From the NCBI GenBank assembly GCA_029975215.1, contig JARKPO010000018.1, forward strand, positions 41,451-105,450: a stretch of DNA of 64,000 nt. Reading direction: 5' to 3'. The first letter of the stretch is position 1; each line of letters opens with the position of its first letter. Source of the stretch: Levilinea sp. (GTDB taxonomy: Bacteria; Chloroflexota; Anaerolineae; Anaerolineales; Anaerolineaceae). The notes below the pieces were generated by a model. The model worked only from the letters and a program-made list of their open reading frames with translations. It made no database searches and had not been told where the DNA came from. Made by a program: the position numbers and the translations under genes. Below are positions 34,530 through 42,383 of this stretch, piece after piece.

Positions 34530-36719
34530 CTATGCCATCACAAAGAAATAGTAGAAGATTACGCTGGCCACCAGCACCACCGCCAACCCCATCAACATGT
34601 ACTGCTGCAAACGGCCAGTTTGAATCTTGCTGGTCTGCGCGCCCAGTTGGCGCGTGCCCCCTGCCACCACCGTATCCCCCAGGAAACGGTTGATCACCGG
34701 CAGGTCAAAACCATTGCGCAGCACACGGCCCAGCCACAAACTCGCCGCGGCGATACCGTGCAAAATTCCGTCAATCACACCGCGATCCAGCCAGCGGTCG
34801 GTGAACACCTCTGACACCCAACGGGAGAAGCGCACCAGGGTGGCCCCGTACAACTCATCAAAGTAGTACTTGTTCTGCAGCAGGGTGTACACCGGCCCCA
34901 AAGACTTTTGCAGGGGGTCTTTTTGCCCCGCGCGCACATCTCGATAAACCCACCAGCCCAGTGCCAGCCCGCCCAAGGCCACCACCAGCGAGGTGATCAA
35001 CGGCACCAGGCTGTGGTGAGCCACCTCACCGTGTACCAGCAGCATTTCGCCCACAAATTCTTCGAACCAGTTGGGCACCAACCCACCCAGTCCAGGGAAG
35101 GCTTTGGGGATGCCCACCCAACCAGCGGTGATGGCAAAAAAGGCCAAAACCACCAGTGGCGCCGTCATCACCGCGCGCGATTCGCCGGCGTGTTCGGCTG
35201 CTTCGCTGCGCGCCTGCCCCAAAAAGGTCAGGGTGATCTGCCGCGCCGTGTAAAAAGCCGTCAGCAGAGCTGCCAGGGCCAAAATGACAAAGACCCACAC
35301 ATGCCCGCTGTTGAACGCCCCAGATAAAATTTCATCTTTAGACCAGAAACCCGCCGTCACCAAGGGAAAGCCCGAAAGGGCCAACCCGCCTGCCAGGAAG
35401 GTCCAAAAAGTTACCGGCATCTTCTTGCGCAGGCCGCCCATATGCTGCATGTCCTGCGGGTCAATGTGCTGGTTGGTGTGCAGCACGCCGTGTTCCATGC
35501 CGTGGATCACCGAGCCCGACCCCAGGAAGAGCAGCGCCTTGAAGAATGCATGGGTCACCAGGTGGAATGCCGCCGCCACATACGCCCCCACCCCCAGGGC
35601 CGCGATCATGTAACCCAACTGGGAAATCGTCGAATAGGCCAGCACGCGTTTGATGTCGTTCTGTGCCACGGCAATCGTGGCCGCGAACAGCGCCGTCACC
35701 GCCCCCACCAGCGCCAGGGTCATCATCGCCGGGGTCAACGCCCCGCCGCCGTCCCAGCCCGCCGAAATCAGCGGGAAGAAGCGAATAGAAAGGTACACAC
35801 CTGCCGAAACCATGGTAGCAGCATGAATCATGGCCGAAACCGGCGTGGGGCCTTCCATCGCATCCGGAAGCCACACGTGCAGCGGGAACTGGGCGCTTTT
35901 GCCCACCGTGCCCATGAAGATCAAAATGCCAATCAGCCCCGCCCACGACAGCCCCAGAACGGGCGCCGCCTGGCTGGCCAGCATCTCCAGCACAGCCGGG
36001 TTGGCCAGGATTTCCTGGTAATTCAGCGTGCCGGTCATCTTGTACAGAGCCGCCATGCCCAGGAGCATGAACATATCCCCCACGCGTGTGGTCAAAAAGG
36101 CCTTCACGGCCGCGTCGCGCGCCGAGGGTTTGGCATACCAAAAACCGATCAGCAGGTAGGAGCACAGGCCCATGATTTCCCAGGCCATGTACAGAGTCAG
36201 CAGGTTGTCCGTCACCACCAACAGGTACATGCCAAAGGCAAACAGCGAGATCATGGCAAAAAAGCGGCTGTACATCGGCTCCACCGATGGAACCTGATGA
36301 GCATGCCCCTTTTGCTTCACCGTCGCCCCGTGAGGCGGCAGGCCAGGCTTGTCATGATCGCCCGCGGGCTGCCCGAAGTTGTGATAACCCACGCTGTAGA
36401 CAAAGATCATCAGCACCGTCCAGGCCACGAAGAACAGGACCACCGTTGACAGCGGGTCCACCTGCACGCCAATCTTAAACGTATCCTCGCCCAACGGCAG
36501 CCAATTCACCTTCAGATCGACCGCCAGCGGATGCCTGGCCAGCTCTTCGCGGTCCACCGCCGTAAAGAACACCACCATGCTCGCCAGCCAGGATAACCCC
36601 GCTGCCCCAATCGCCAGGCTGTGGCTCAGCGCTTTGGAGCGGTTGGTAAACAACACAATGGCCGCGAACGCCAGCAGCGGGGGAAGCGGGATGAGCCAGA
36701 TCAACAAGTCCATATTCAT
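34530..36719 (-). CDS. nuoL: NADH-quinone oxidoreductase subunit L, long form
   Basis: 729 aa, longer than many bacterial NuoL (about 610-660). Core antiporter motifs: AWEIMGLCSYLLIGFWY, PLHVWLPDAMEGPTPVSAMIHAATMV, RVLAYSTISQLGYM, THAFFKALLFLGSGSVIH. An extra polar loop of about 35 residues, rich in His, Pro and Gly, sits at about 113-147, and the C-terminal end carries the lateral helix region with NKYYFDELYGA. Distal pump of the membrane arm. Confidence 0.94.
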   Translation of the reverse strand: MNMDLLIWLIPLPPLLAFAAIVLFTNRSKALSHSLAIGAAGLSWLASMVVFFTAVDREELARHPLAVDLKVNWLPLGEDTFKIGVQVDPLSTVVLFFVAWTVLMIFVYSVGYHNFGQPAGDHDKPGLPPHGATVKQKGHAHQVPSVEPMYSRFFAMISLFAFGMYLLVVTDNLLTLYMAWEIMGLCSYLLIGFWYAKPSARDAAVKAFLTTRVGDMFMLLGMAALYKMTGTLNYQEILANPAVLEMLASQAAPVLGLSWAGLIGILIFMGTVGKSAQFPLHVWLPDAMEGPTPVSAMIHAATMVSAGVYLSIRFFPLISAGWDGGGALTPAMMTLALVGAVTALFAATIAVAQNDIKRVLAYSTISQLGYMIAALGVGAYVAAAFHLVTHAFFKALLFLGSGSVIHGMEHGVLHTNQHIDPQDMQHMGGLRKKMPVTFWTFLAGGLALSGFPLVTAGFWSKDEILSGAFNSGHVWVFVILALAALLTAFYTARQITLTFLGQARSEAAEHAGESRAVMTAPLVVLAFFAITAGWVGIPKAFPGLGGLVPNWFEEFVGEMLLVHGEVAHHSLVPLITSLVVALGGLALGWWVYRDVRAGQKDPLQKSLGPVYTLLQNKYYFDELYGATLVRFSRWVSEVFTDRWLDRGVIDGILHGIAAASLWLGRVLRNGFDLPVINRFLGDTVVAGGTRQLGAQTSKIQTGRLQQYMLMGLAVVLVASVIFYYFFVMA

Positions 36720-36733
36720 ACGCCCTCCGCGGC

Positions 36734-37042
36734 CTAGCCTTTCATCAGGTTCAATTCTTCTGCCATCACGGTTGTGCGCCGCCGATAAACCGAAATGATC
36801 AGCGCCAGACCCACAGCCGCCTCAGCCGCCGCAGCCGCGAAGACAATGGCCACAAACACCAGGCCGTTCATCTGCCCTGCGTACCGATAGGACCAAAACG
36901 CCAGCAGGTTGATATTGACCGCGTTGAGCATCAGCTCCACACCCATCAGCATGCCGATGGTGTTCTTCCGCGCCAGCACACCAAATAATCCGATGCAGAA
37001 CAAGGCCGCACTGAAAATGAGGAACCAGGAGATTGGGATCAT
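36734..37042 (-). CDS. nuoK: NADH-quinone oxidoreductase subunit K
   Basis: 102 aa, three helices. Conserved Glu residues in MLMGVELMLNAVNINLLAF and AAAAEAAVGLALII, part of the E-channel. ATGA overlap with nuoJ. Confidence 0.94.
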   Translation of the reverse strand: MIPISWFLIFSAALFCIGLFGVLARKNTIGMLMGVELMLNAVNINLLAFWSYRYAGQMNGLVFVAIVFAAAAAEAAVGLALIISVYRRRTTVMAEELNLMKG

Positions 37043-37563
37043 CGCTTACTTTCCTTCCGGTCAGCCGCCAGGTAAATGGCCGCCACCATCGCTCCCAGCA
37101 GCAGCGCCGAGGCAATTTCAAAGGGAAGCACAAAACCGTTGGGGTCCACCAGAGCCTTGCCCAATTCCATCACGTTCTCGCCGCCGGCCCCCACCGCGCG
37201 CGTGCTCTGCCCAAAATCACCCCAACCAGATAAGACCGCCGCCAGGCCAACGAACAGCAGCACCACAACCACCAGCGGAAGCCACCATCCGCGGTTCACC
37301 TGCGGTCCCACATCCTCCATCGCATTGCGCGTCAGCATTTCCGCCACAATGATCAGCGTGGAAATGGCGCCGATATACACGAACACCTGAATCACCGAGA
37401 AAAAACGGCTGCCCAGCATGGCAAAGCTGGCGGCCACTCCCATCAAGGCCAGAACCAACCATAAAGCCGCGTGAATCATTTTTCTTGAGCTGACCACCTT
37501 GACCGCTGCAAACAGCGTGATCAGCGCGTTAACCAGGAAAAAGCCTTGCAGTCCAGTTATCAT
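37039..37563 (-). CDS. nuoJ: NADH-quinone oxidoreductase subunit J
   Basis: 174 aa, five hydrophobic segments. Conserved AALWLVLALMGVAASFAML and VFVYIGAISTLIIVAEML, where TM3 normally forms the pi-bulge in other organisms. Between nuoH and nuoK; there is no nuoI before it as in the usual order. Confidence 0.92.
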   Translation of the reverse strand: MITGLQGFFLVNALITLFAAVKVVSSRKMIHAALWLVLALMGVAASFAMLGSRFFSVIQVFVYIGAISTLIIVAEMLTRNAMEDVGPQVNRGWWLPLVVVVLLFVGLAAVLSGWGDFGQSTRAVGAGGENVMELGKALVDPNGFVLPFEIASALLLGAMVAAIYLAADRKESKR

Positions 37564-37568
37564 CGTCT

Positions 37569-38783
37569 TTAATCCCCTGGGTCGGTTGGAGCGGGTTGAA
37601 CATCATGCGCCACAGGCCGCGGAGCCTGGGCCACCTGCCGCCGCGTGGGGCGCCGCAGGGTCATCAGCCGGTCGGCAGCCACGAAAATGATCCCGTTCAA
37701 AGCCAGCATCACCACTAGGCGCAGCCCCGCCATCTCCGCCGGAACGATCTTTCCAGCCACCGCTGTGGCGGCCACCAGCACCAGGGCCAGCGGCGTCAAA
37801 TACTTCCAGTTCAAATCCATCATCTGGTCAATGCGGAAGCGCGGCAGCGAAGCCCGCATCAGAATGCCGATGAAATACACCACCGCGGTCTTCAGCGCAA
37901 AATACACAAAACCCAGCATGGGGTACTGCTCGGCCCCCGGGCCGCGCCACCCACCCAAATACAAGGCCGCGAACAGCAGCGAGATGGTGAAGGCGTGCAG
38001 AAAGTCCGCCACATAGAACATGCCGAACTTCAAGCCCGAATATTCAATGTTGAAGCCCGAAACCAGCTCCGATTCCGATTCCACCAGGTCAAAGGGCGTG
38101 CGCCCCACCTCTGCGATGGAGGAAATGAAAAAAATCAGCGCGGCCAACGGGGACAGAAAAATGAACCAGATATCCTGACTCTTCACCAAAGTTTGCAGGC
38201 TCAGCGAGCCGGTGAACATCACAGGGATCATCAAAGCCAGCAGCATCGGCACTTCGTAAGAGATCAGCTGCGCCACCGCGCGGAAGGCCGCCAGCATGGC
38301 GTATTTGTTGTTAGACCCCAATCCCGCCAAAATCACGCCCATTTCGCCCAGCGCACCCACCGCCATCAGATACAGCACGCCCGCGTTGAAATCCACGCCG
38401 ACCACGGTGGCGGTGAAGGGGATCACCGCCCACACCATCAGCACCGCCCCCACCGAAATCACCGGCGCCAGATTAAAGGAAACGAGATCGGCCCCGTCTG
38501 GGGTGATGTGCTCTTTGGTAAAGATCTTGAGCATATCCGCGAAGGTTTGGAAGATGCCCCACGGCCCCAGCCGGTTCGGCCCCAGGCGGTCCTGCACACG
38601 GCCAATCAGCTTGCGTTCCAGCCAGATCAGGAACACCACCAGCAGCATGGCCAGCAGCGTGGTCACAAACGCGCCAATCAGGTACATCACAAAAGTCACC
38701 AGGCCGGGCTGCAATCCCCAGGATTCCAACAGCCCCTTCAACCAGGCGATCATAAAATTGATGGGATCAATCCAGAAGCTCAT
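37569..38783 (-). CDS. nuoH: NADH-quinone oxidoreductase subunit H
   Basis: 404 aa, membrane subunit forming the quinone chamber. ERKLIGRVQDRLGPNRLGPWG, the acidic loop FDLVESESELVSGFNIEYSG and RASLPRFRIDQMM are diagnostic. A Pro/Arg-rich C-terminal tail of about 30 residues follows the last helix. Directly after nuoA, with B, C, D, I and E-G missing from the usual positions. Confidence 0.94.
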   Translation of the reverse strand: MSFWIDPINFMIAWLKGLLESWGLQPGLVTFVMYLIGAFVTTLLAMLLVVFLIWLERKLIGRVQDRLGPNRLGPWGIFQTFADMLKIFTKEHITPDGADLVSFNLAPVISVGAVLMVWAVIPFTATVVGVDFNAGVLYLMAVGALGEMGVILAGLGSNNKYAMLAAFRAVAQLISYEVPMLLALMIPVMFTGSLSLQTLVKSQDIWFIFLSPLAALIFFISSIAEVGRTPFDLVESESELVSGFNIEYSGLKFGMFYVADFLHAFTISLLFAALYLGGWRGPGAEQYPMLGFVYFALKTAVVYFIGILMRASLPRFRIDQMMDLNWKYLTPLALVLVAATAVAGKIVPAEMAGLRLVVMLALNGIIFVAADRLMTLRRPTRRQVAQAPRPVAHDVQPAPTDPGD

Positions 38784-38804
38784 GCCACCTCCAGCTTTCG
38801 CGGG

Positions 38805-39161
38805 CTAAGCCCACTCCAAAGCGCCCTTCCGCCAGGCGTAGAGCAGCCCGCCCAGCAAGATGGCAATGAACAGCAGCGCTTCCACCACCGCAAACAAACC
38901 CACCTGGTTATAAGCGACCGCCCAAGGGTACAGGAAAATCGTCTCCACGTCGAACACCAGGTAGACCAGCGCATACACGTAATACTGCGGCTTGAACTGG
39001 ATCCAGGTTTCGCCCACGGTTTCTATACCGCATTCGTAAATGGATGTTTTCAGTGGATCGGGTTTCTTGGGAGATAACAGCGCCGCGATGGTAATGGCTG
39101 CGGCGGGAAGGAAAAGGGAGATTACCGTAAAAATTCCCAGGTAAAGCCAGTCATCCAGCAT
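38805..39161 (-). CDS. nuoA: NADH-quinone oxidoreductase subunit A
   Basis: 118 aa, three helices. KTSIYECGIETVGETWIQFK and YALVYLVFDVETIFLYPWA are conserved, including the Glu and Asp of the A subunit. First gene of the membrane-arm operon, with GGAGGAG before the ATG and a leader containing alternative hairpins. Confidence 0.94.
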   Translation of the reverse strand: MLDDWLYLGIFTVISLFLPAAAITIAALLSPKKPDPLKTSIYECGIETVGETWIQFKPQYYVYALVYLVFDVETIFLYPWAVAYNQVGLFAVVEALLFIAILLGGLLYAWRKGALEWA

Positions 39162-39198
39162 GAGGCTCCTCCATTCACCACGCTTAAGTTGAATTTGA

Positions 39199-39222
39199 GC
39201 GGTCTCACCTACCGCTGAGACC
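39199..39222 (-). promoter_or_regulatory. alternative hairpins in the nuoA leader
   Basis: GGTCTCA (39216-39222) can pair with TGAGACC (39201-39207), or AGCGGT with ACCGCT (39211-39216 with 39199-39204). The two pairings share bases and exclude each other. They sit at the predicted 5' end of the nuo mRNA. Confidence 0.45.
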
Positions 39223-39227
39223 TGTAA

Positions 39228-39236
39228 ATTTTATCA
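39228..39236 (-). promoter_or_regulatory. extended -10 promoter of the nuo operon
   Basis: TGATAAAAT on the minus strand, no clear -35; predicted start near 39221, leader about 60 bases. Confidence 0.45.
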
Positions 39237-39249
39237 CAAGTTGGCTAAC

Positions 39250-40011
39250 TCAGGCTGTTTTTGTCTGTTTTTTCCGCGTGCGCTTCCACACCCATCCCAA
39301 GGCCTGTTCCAGGAATGGGATCCCCAACACCGTGCTGACGGCGGTTCCGATCCCGCCCAAAATTCGCACGGTCTGGGCTGGCAAGCCCCAAACCGACCGT
39401 ACTTCAATATCCACCGGTGCGGCCAACAGCACCTGGCGAACGGTCTCACCGCCCGCCTTTGGAACCAGATTCAACGCCACCCACAGCGTCCCCCGGTAAT
39501 TACCCGCCTCCTTGCAGCGTACCGTCCAGCGAAACACCACTTCTTCCCCTGGCCGCAGCGGTTCTTTCACCTCCCCCTGAGGCGTCATCTCAAAACCCAC
39601 CAGATCCAAACGCGCTTCAACTACCAGGTTATGCGTATCATACAAATTGGGAATTTCGACACCCTGGCCCTCCACCGCGTGCCCCCCCACCTGCGCCGTC
39701 GGGGTCAGAGTTCCTTGCTCGTCCATCTTCAAACGCAAATCCACCACATCCGCATCCCCCTCGCGCAGCCGGTCAGGCCATTCCCACACCAGCTGCCGCC
39801 GCTCCAGAAGCTGAGCCGGAGCCGGGGAAGCCTGGGCCGCGGGTGTGGGCGTCTCAGGCAGTTCTGAGGGTTCTTCGGCTACGGGGGGCGCCGTCTCGGT
39901 GCCCGGCGCTGAAGGAGCCGCCGCCGGAGCACAGGCCGCCAGAAGCAGCATCACAACCGCCGCGGTCAGCCCTACTGTCAGGCCTTGCTTCAGCCCGTTC
40001 AGGCGCGCCAT
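39250..40011 (-). CDS. Predicted lipoprotein with C-terminal membrane segment
   Basis: 253 aa. Signal peptide with lipobox LLAAC near residue 27, then a Pro/Ala/Thr-rich linker (about 28-65), a beta-rich extracytoplasmic region with a WPDRLREGDADVVDLRLKM stretch, and a second hydrophobic segment near residues 220-245 ending in a basic tail (KRTRKK). Being anchored at both ends is unusual. No domain recognised. Overlaps the preceding small membrane protein gene by 13 bases, so the two are coupled. Confidence 0.7.
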   Translation of the reverse strand: MARLNGLKQGLTVGLTAAVVMLLLAACAPAAAPSAPGTETAPPVAEEPSELPETPTPAAQASPAPAQLLERRQLVWEWPDRLREGDADVVDLRLKMDEQGTLTPTAQVGGHAVEGQGVEIPNLYDTHNLVVEARLDLVGFEMTPQGEVKEPLRPGEEVVFRWTVRCKEAGNYRGTLWVALNLVPKAGGETVRQVLLAAPVDIEVRSVWGLPAQTVRILGGIGTAVSTVLGIPFLEQALGWVWKRTRKKQTKTA

Positions 40012-40187
40012 AGATCCTCATAAGAAAATGAAAGGGTGGGGGTCACCAGCGCCGGAGCCTCAATCGTGGGCAACGGCACTTGCTGTTGCCGGCGCGGCTG
40101 CGGCCACCAACTGACCGCCAGGGCAATCAGCGACAGCATCAGGATCACCACTGCCGCCCCTAAACGGATTTTTTGCCTTGCGTTCAT
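39999..40187 (-). CDS. Small single-pass membrane protein
   Basis: 62 aa from the ATG at 40187 (MNARQKIRLGAA). One membrane helix (about 8-27), then a short Pro-rich outside segment. It precedes and overlaps the lipoprotein gene; function unknown, possibly a partner of it. Confidence 0.6.
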   Translation of the reverse strand: MNARQKIRLGAAVVILMLSLIALAVSWWPQPRRQQQVPLPTIEAPALVTPTLSFSYEDLWRA

Positions 40188-40280
40188 CCGCACGCCTCCA
40201 GGGTTTCTTCCGCTGGATTCATTATACAAACAAATCAACGCCCCTGTCTATAAGCATCCCGCCGCGACTTCCGGAAAACA

Positions 40281-40309
40281 AACAGCCCCGGCAGATCGCC
40301 AGGGCTGTT
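40281..40309 (-). terminator. terminator of the DUF4097/SHOCT-like pair
   Basis: AACAGCCC-CGGC paired with GCC(A)GGGCTGTT, followed on the minus strand by TTTGTTTT. Confidence 0.7.
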
Positions 40310-40331
40310 ATACTGATCAGGTTGATCCGAT

Positions 40332-41021
40332 TCAGGCTTTGCCCACCAGCAGCACTTCCACGTGCTCTCCATCTTCATCATCTACCAGCACATGCATGGG
40401 TGCATCTGCCCGCAGGTTTTCTTCCAGGTCGCGCAGCATGGCGTTGGCCTTGCCCCCGCGCATCTCTTCCGGCAGCTGCGCGTCAAAAAAGCGTGTGCCC
40501 CAGGCAGCCCAGCGGAAGGGCAGCGGCAGGAAAAAGGTCAGGGTTTCAGGCTTTTCCCCGGGTTTTTGACGGATGTGAATGTACAGCCAGGGCGCTTTTT
40601 GCGCCTCCCAGCCCAGCGCTGTCAGTACAACTCCCAACAGGAAGGGGATCCACGACAGCCAGAAACCCCAGCTCAACCCAGCCGCCTGCAAGCCCTGATA
40701 CATCCACACCCCGCCCAACACCAGCAGCAGCAGCCCCACCCCAAAGGGCAGCAGCCACCACTGCCGCCAACGGTTCACTCGCGCGCGGATATGTTCATCA
40801 CTCGCATCCAGGATCTCTTCCTTCTCAGTCCAGGTGGACGCCTCACCCGCCGCGGGGGGCAGCGCCTCTTCCATCGGCGGCGCGAATTCGGACACAGGCA
40901 CAGGCTGCGGTGCGGAGTCTGCGCCTTCTAGAGCCGCCAAAATCTCCGAAGCGGCCTCCACCGAGATGTTGCCGGCTTCCACTTCACGCAAAATCGCCAT
41001 TCGTTGCTCTTTGGCTCCCAT
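40332..41021 (-). CDS. Membrane protein with N-terminal SHOCT-like helical segment
   Basis: 229 aa. Residues 5-35 (ILREVEAGNISVEAASEILAAL) form the short two-helix motif also seen at the C terminus of the upstream gene product. Then a Pro/Glu-rich linker, two membrane helices (about 90-145) and a soluble C-terminal domain. Resembles YvlB/LiaX-type envelope-stress modules. Second gene of a two-gene operon with its own strong promoter and terminator. Confidence 0.65.
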   Translation of the reverse strand: MGAKEQRMAILREVEAGNISVEAASEILAALEGADSAPQPVPVSEFAPPMEEALPPAAGEASTWTEKEEILDASDEHIRARVNRWRQWWLLPFGVGLLLLVLGGVWMYQGLQAAGLSWGFWLSWIPFLLGVVLTALGWEAQKAPWLYIHIRQKPGEKPETLTFFLPLPFRWAAWGTRFFDAQLPEEMRGGKANAMLRDLEENLRADAPMHVLVDDEDGEHVEVLLVGKA

Positions 41022-41050
41022 CCTTCTCTCCTTATTTGAAGCAAAAATCT

Positions 41051-42112
41051 CTAACTCCGCAAAGCCGACAGCAGCAAATCGGCCTGTTCTGCGTTGATCT
41101 TACCCTCTTGCAGCATTTGCAGCACCATCAAGCGTTCCTCGCTGCTCACACCCTCTCGCGGCTCAGCCGGAACTCCTCGCCGCAGCGGCCCAAAGCCCAT
41201 CTTGGGTTCCGGCGGTATCGGCGGAACAAATAAGCCCTTTCGCGCCATCCGCCCCAACTTTCGGCCTATCTTACCGCGCATCTTTCGATCAAATTTCTCA
41301 ATCTTCAGCCCCATAGGTCCAGGCTGACCAGCAGCGGCCTGATCCAAATGCATGCGAATGGACTCGTCGTCCCATTCTTGATCCGTCAGCATCAGATCGC
41401 CCCCTGTTGAAATGGTCAGCTGTGGTCCGCCTACGCCCAGGGCCAAGAGGTGCTGCTTCACGTTCAATTCCGAATACTGACCGCCAAAATTCAAGTGAAT
41501 TTCACGTTCATTGCTGTTCAACTGCACCTCAGCGTTAAACTCCGGCAGCAAATGCACCATCGCATCGCCGCCAGCGGTCAATTTCACCGTAGACAGGGCG
41601 CATTGTGTCGGCGCAACCCATAGATCACCGCTGCAATACAAATCGCCCCCCAAACCCACCTGGCGCAAGCACGCATCGCCGCCCACACGCGAAGCCGTCA
41701 ACGTGCCAATATCCTCCCCCACCAAATCGCCGCCTACTTTGCCCAACAGCAGGCTTCCGCGCACATTGCGCACCACGGCCTGCCCGTTCACCTGTTCCAC
41801 CCACAGGTTTTCAGCCCCATCCACATTCAAGTCGCCGGACACGCGCTCCATTTTTAGGTCGCAGCTCACCCCCTGCACGCGAACGCTCCCCGAAGCGCGT
41901 TCCACCACCACCTGTCCTTTGTCCGGCAGCACAGCCCGCAAATCGCCGCTGCACACCACCGCCACCTGACTCTCCATCTGCTCCACGCGAAAATCACCGC
42001 GACCGCCGTGCAGGGTCAGGTCATCTGCGGCGCCTCCTTCCAAAATTAAATCGCCCGACACGCGAAAATACATTTTTTGTGCTTCATTTACAGGGACCGA
42101 TTGAACCACCAT
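41051..42112 (-). CDS. DUF4097-like beta-helical protein with C-terminal SHOCT-like segment
   Basis: 353 aa from an ATG with AAGGAG 9 bases upstream; a longer in-frame reading to 42205 lacks a ribosome site. The body is a chain of short beta strands with recurrent SGDL/VGGDL motifs, as in the DUF4097/DUF4098 adhesin-like fold. A basic stretch (about 295-320) leads to a C-terminal helical motif EERLMVLQMLQEGKINAEQADLLLSAL. No signal peptide. By analogy with YvlB/PspC-linked systems it may act in envelope-stress regulation (inference). Confidence 0.7.
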   Translation of the reverse strand: MVVQSVPVNEAQKMYFRVSGDLILEGGAADDLTLHGGRGDFRVEQMESQVAVVCSGDLRAVLPDKGQVVVERASGSVRVQGVSCDLKMERVSGDLNVDGAENLWVEQVNGQAVVRNVRGSLLLGKVGGDLVGEDIGTLTASRVGGDACLRQVGLGGDLYCSGDLWVAPTQCALSTVKLTAGGDAMVHLLPEFNAEVQLNSNEREIHLNFGGQYSELNVKQHLLALGVGGPQLTISTGGDLMLTDQEWDDESIRMHLDQAAAGQPGPMGLKIEKFDRKMRGKIGRKLGRMARKGLFVPPIPPEPKMGFGPLRRGVPAEPREGVSSEERLMVLQMLQEGKINAEQADLLLSALRS

Positions 42113-42184
42113 AGGGAGAACTCCTTTAGAAATTTTGGCAGTCGAGTTGAAAATTTCAAAACGCCGTTTTCGATTTACGAATAA

Positions 42185-42212
42185 ATCATAGCACGAATAT
42201 TGCAAATGTCAA
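42185..42212 (-). promoter_or_regulatory. promoter of the DUF4097/SHOCT-like operon
   Basis: Minus-strand TTGACA (42207-42212), 16 bases, TATGAT (42185-42190), in a strongly A+T-rich region (about 42113-42280). Leader about 65 bases. Confidence 0.7.
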
Positions 42213-42383
42213 TATATTATTTCTATTTATTTATTATTCAGCTGTTGAATTTTAAATTTTATTGATTACCCCCTGTTTACAGAGCGGAACAATCTCTATC
42301 CAATCGGTGATATTCCGCAGTTGGCTGATCTCCCAAAATCTGCTAGACTGAGACTGCTTTCATCCCCCCTGGAGGATCACGCT

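Noticed and set aside
42300..42383. TnaC-like leader peptide before tryptophanase
   Set aside because: No short frame with a Trp codon and suitable start is found; the in-frame upstream extension lacks Trp.
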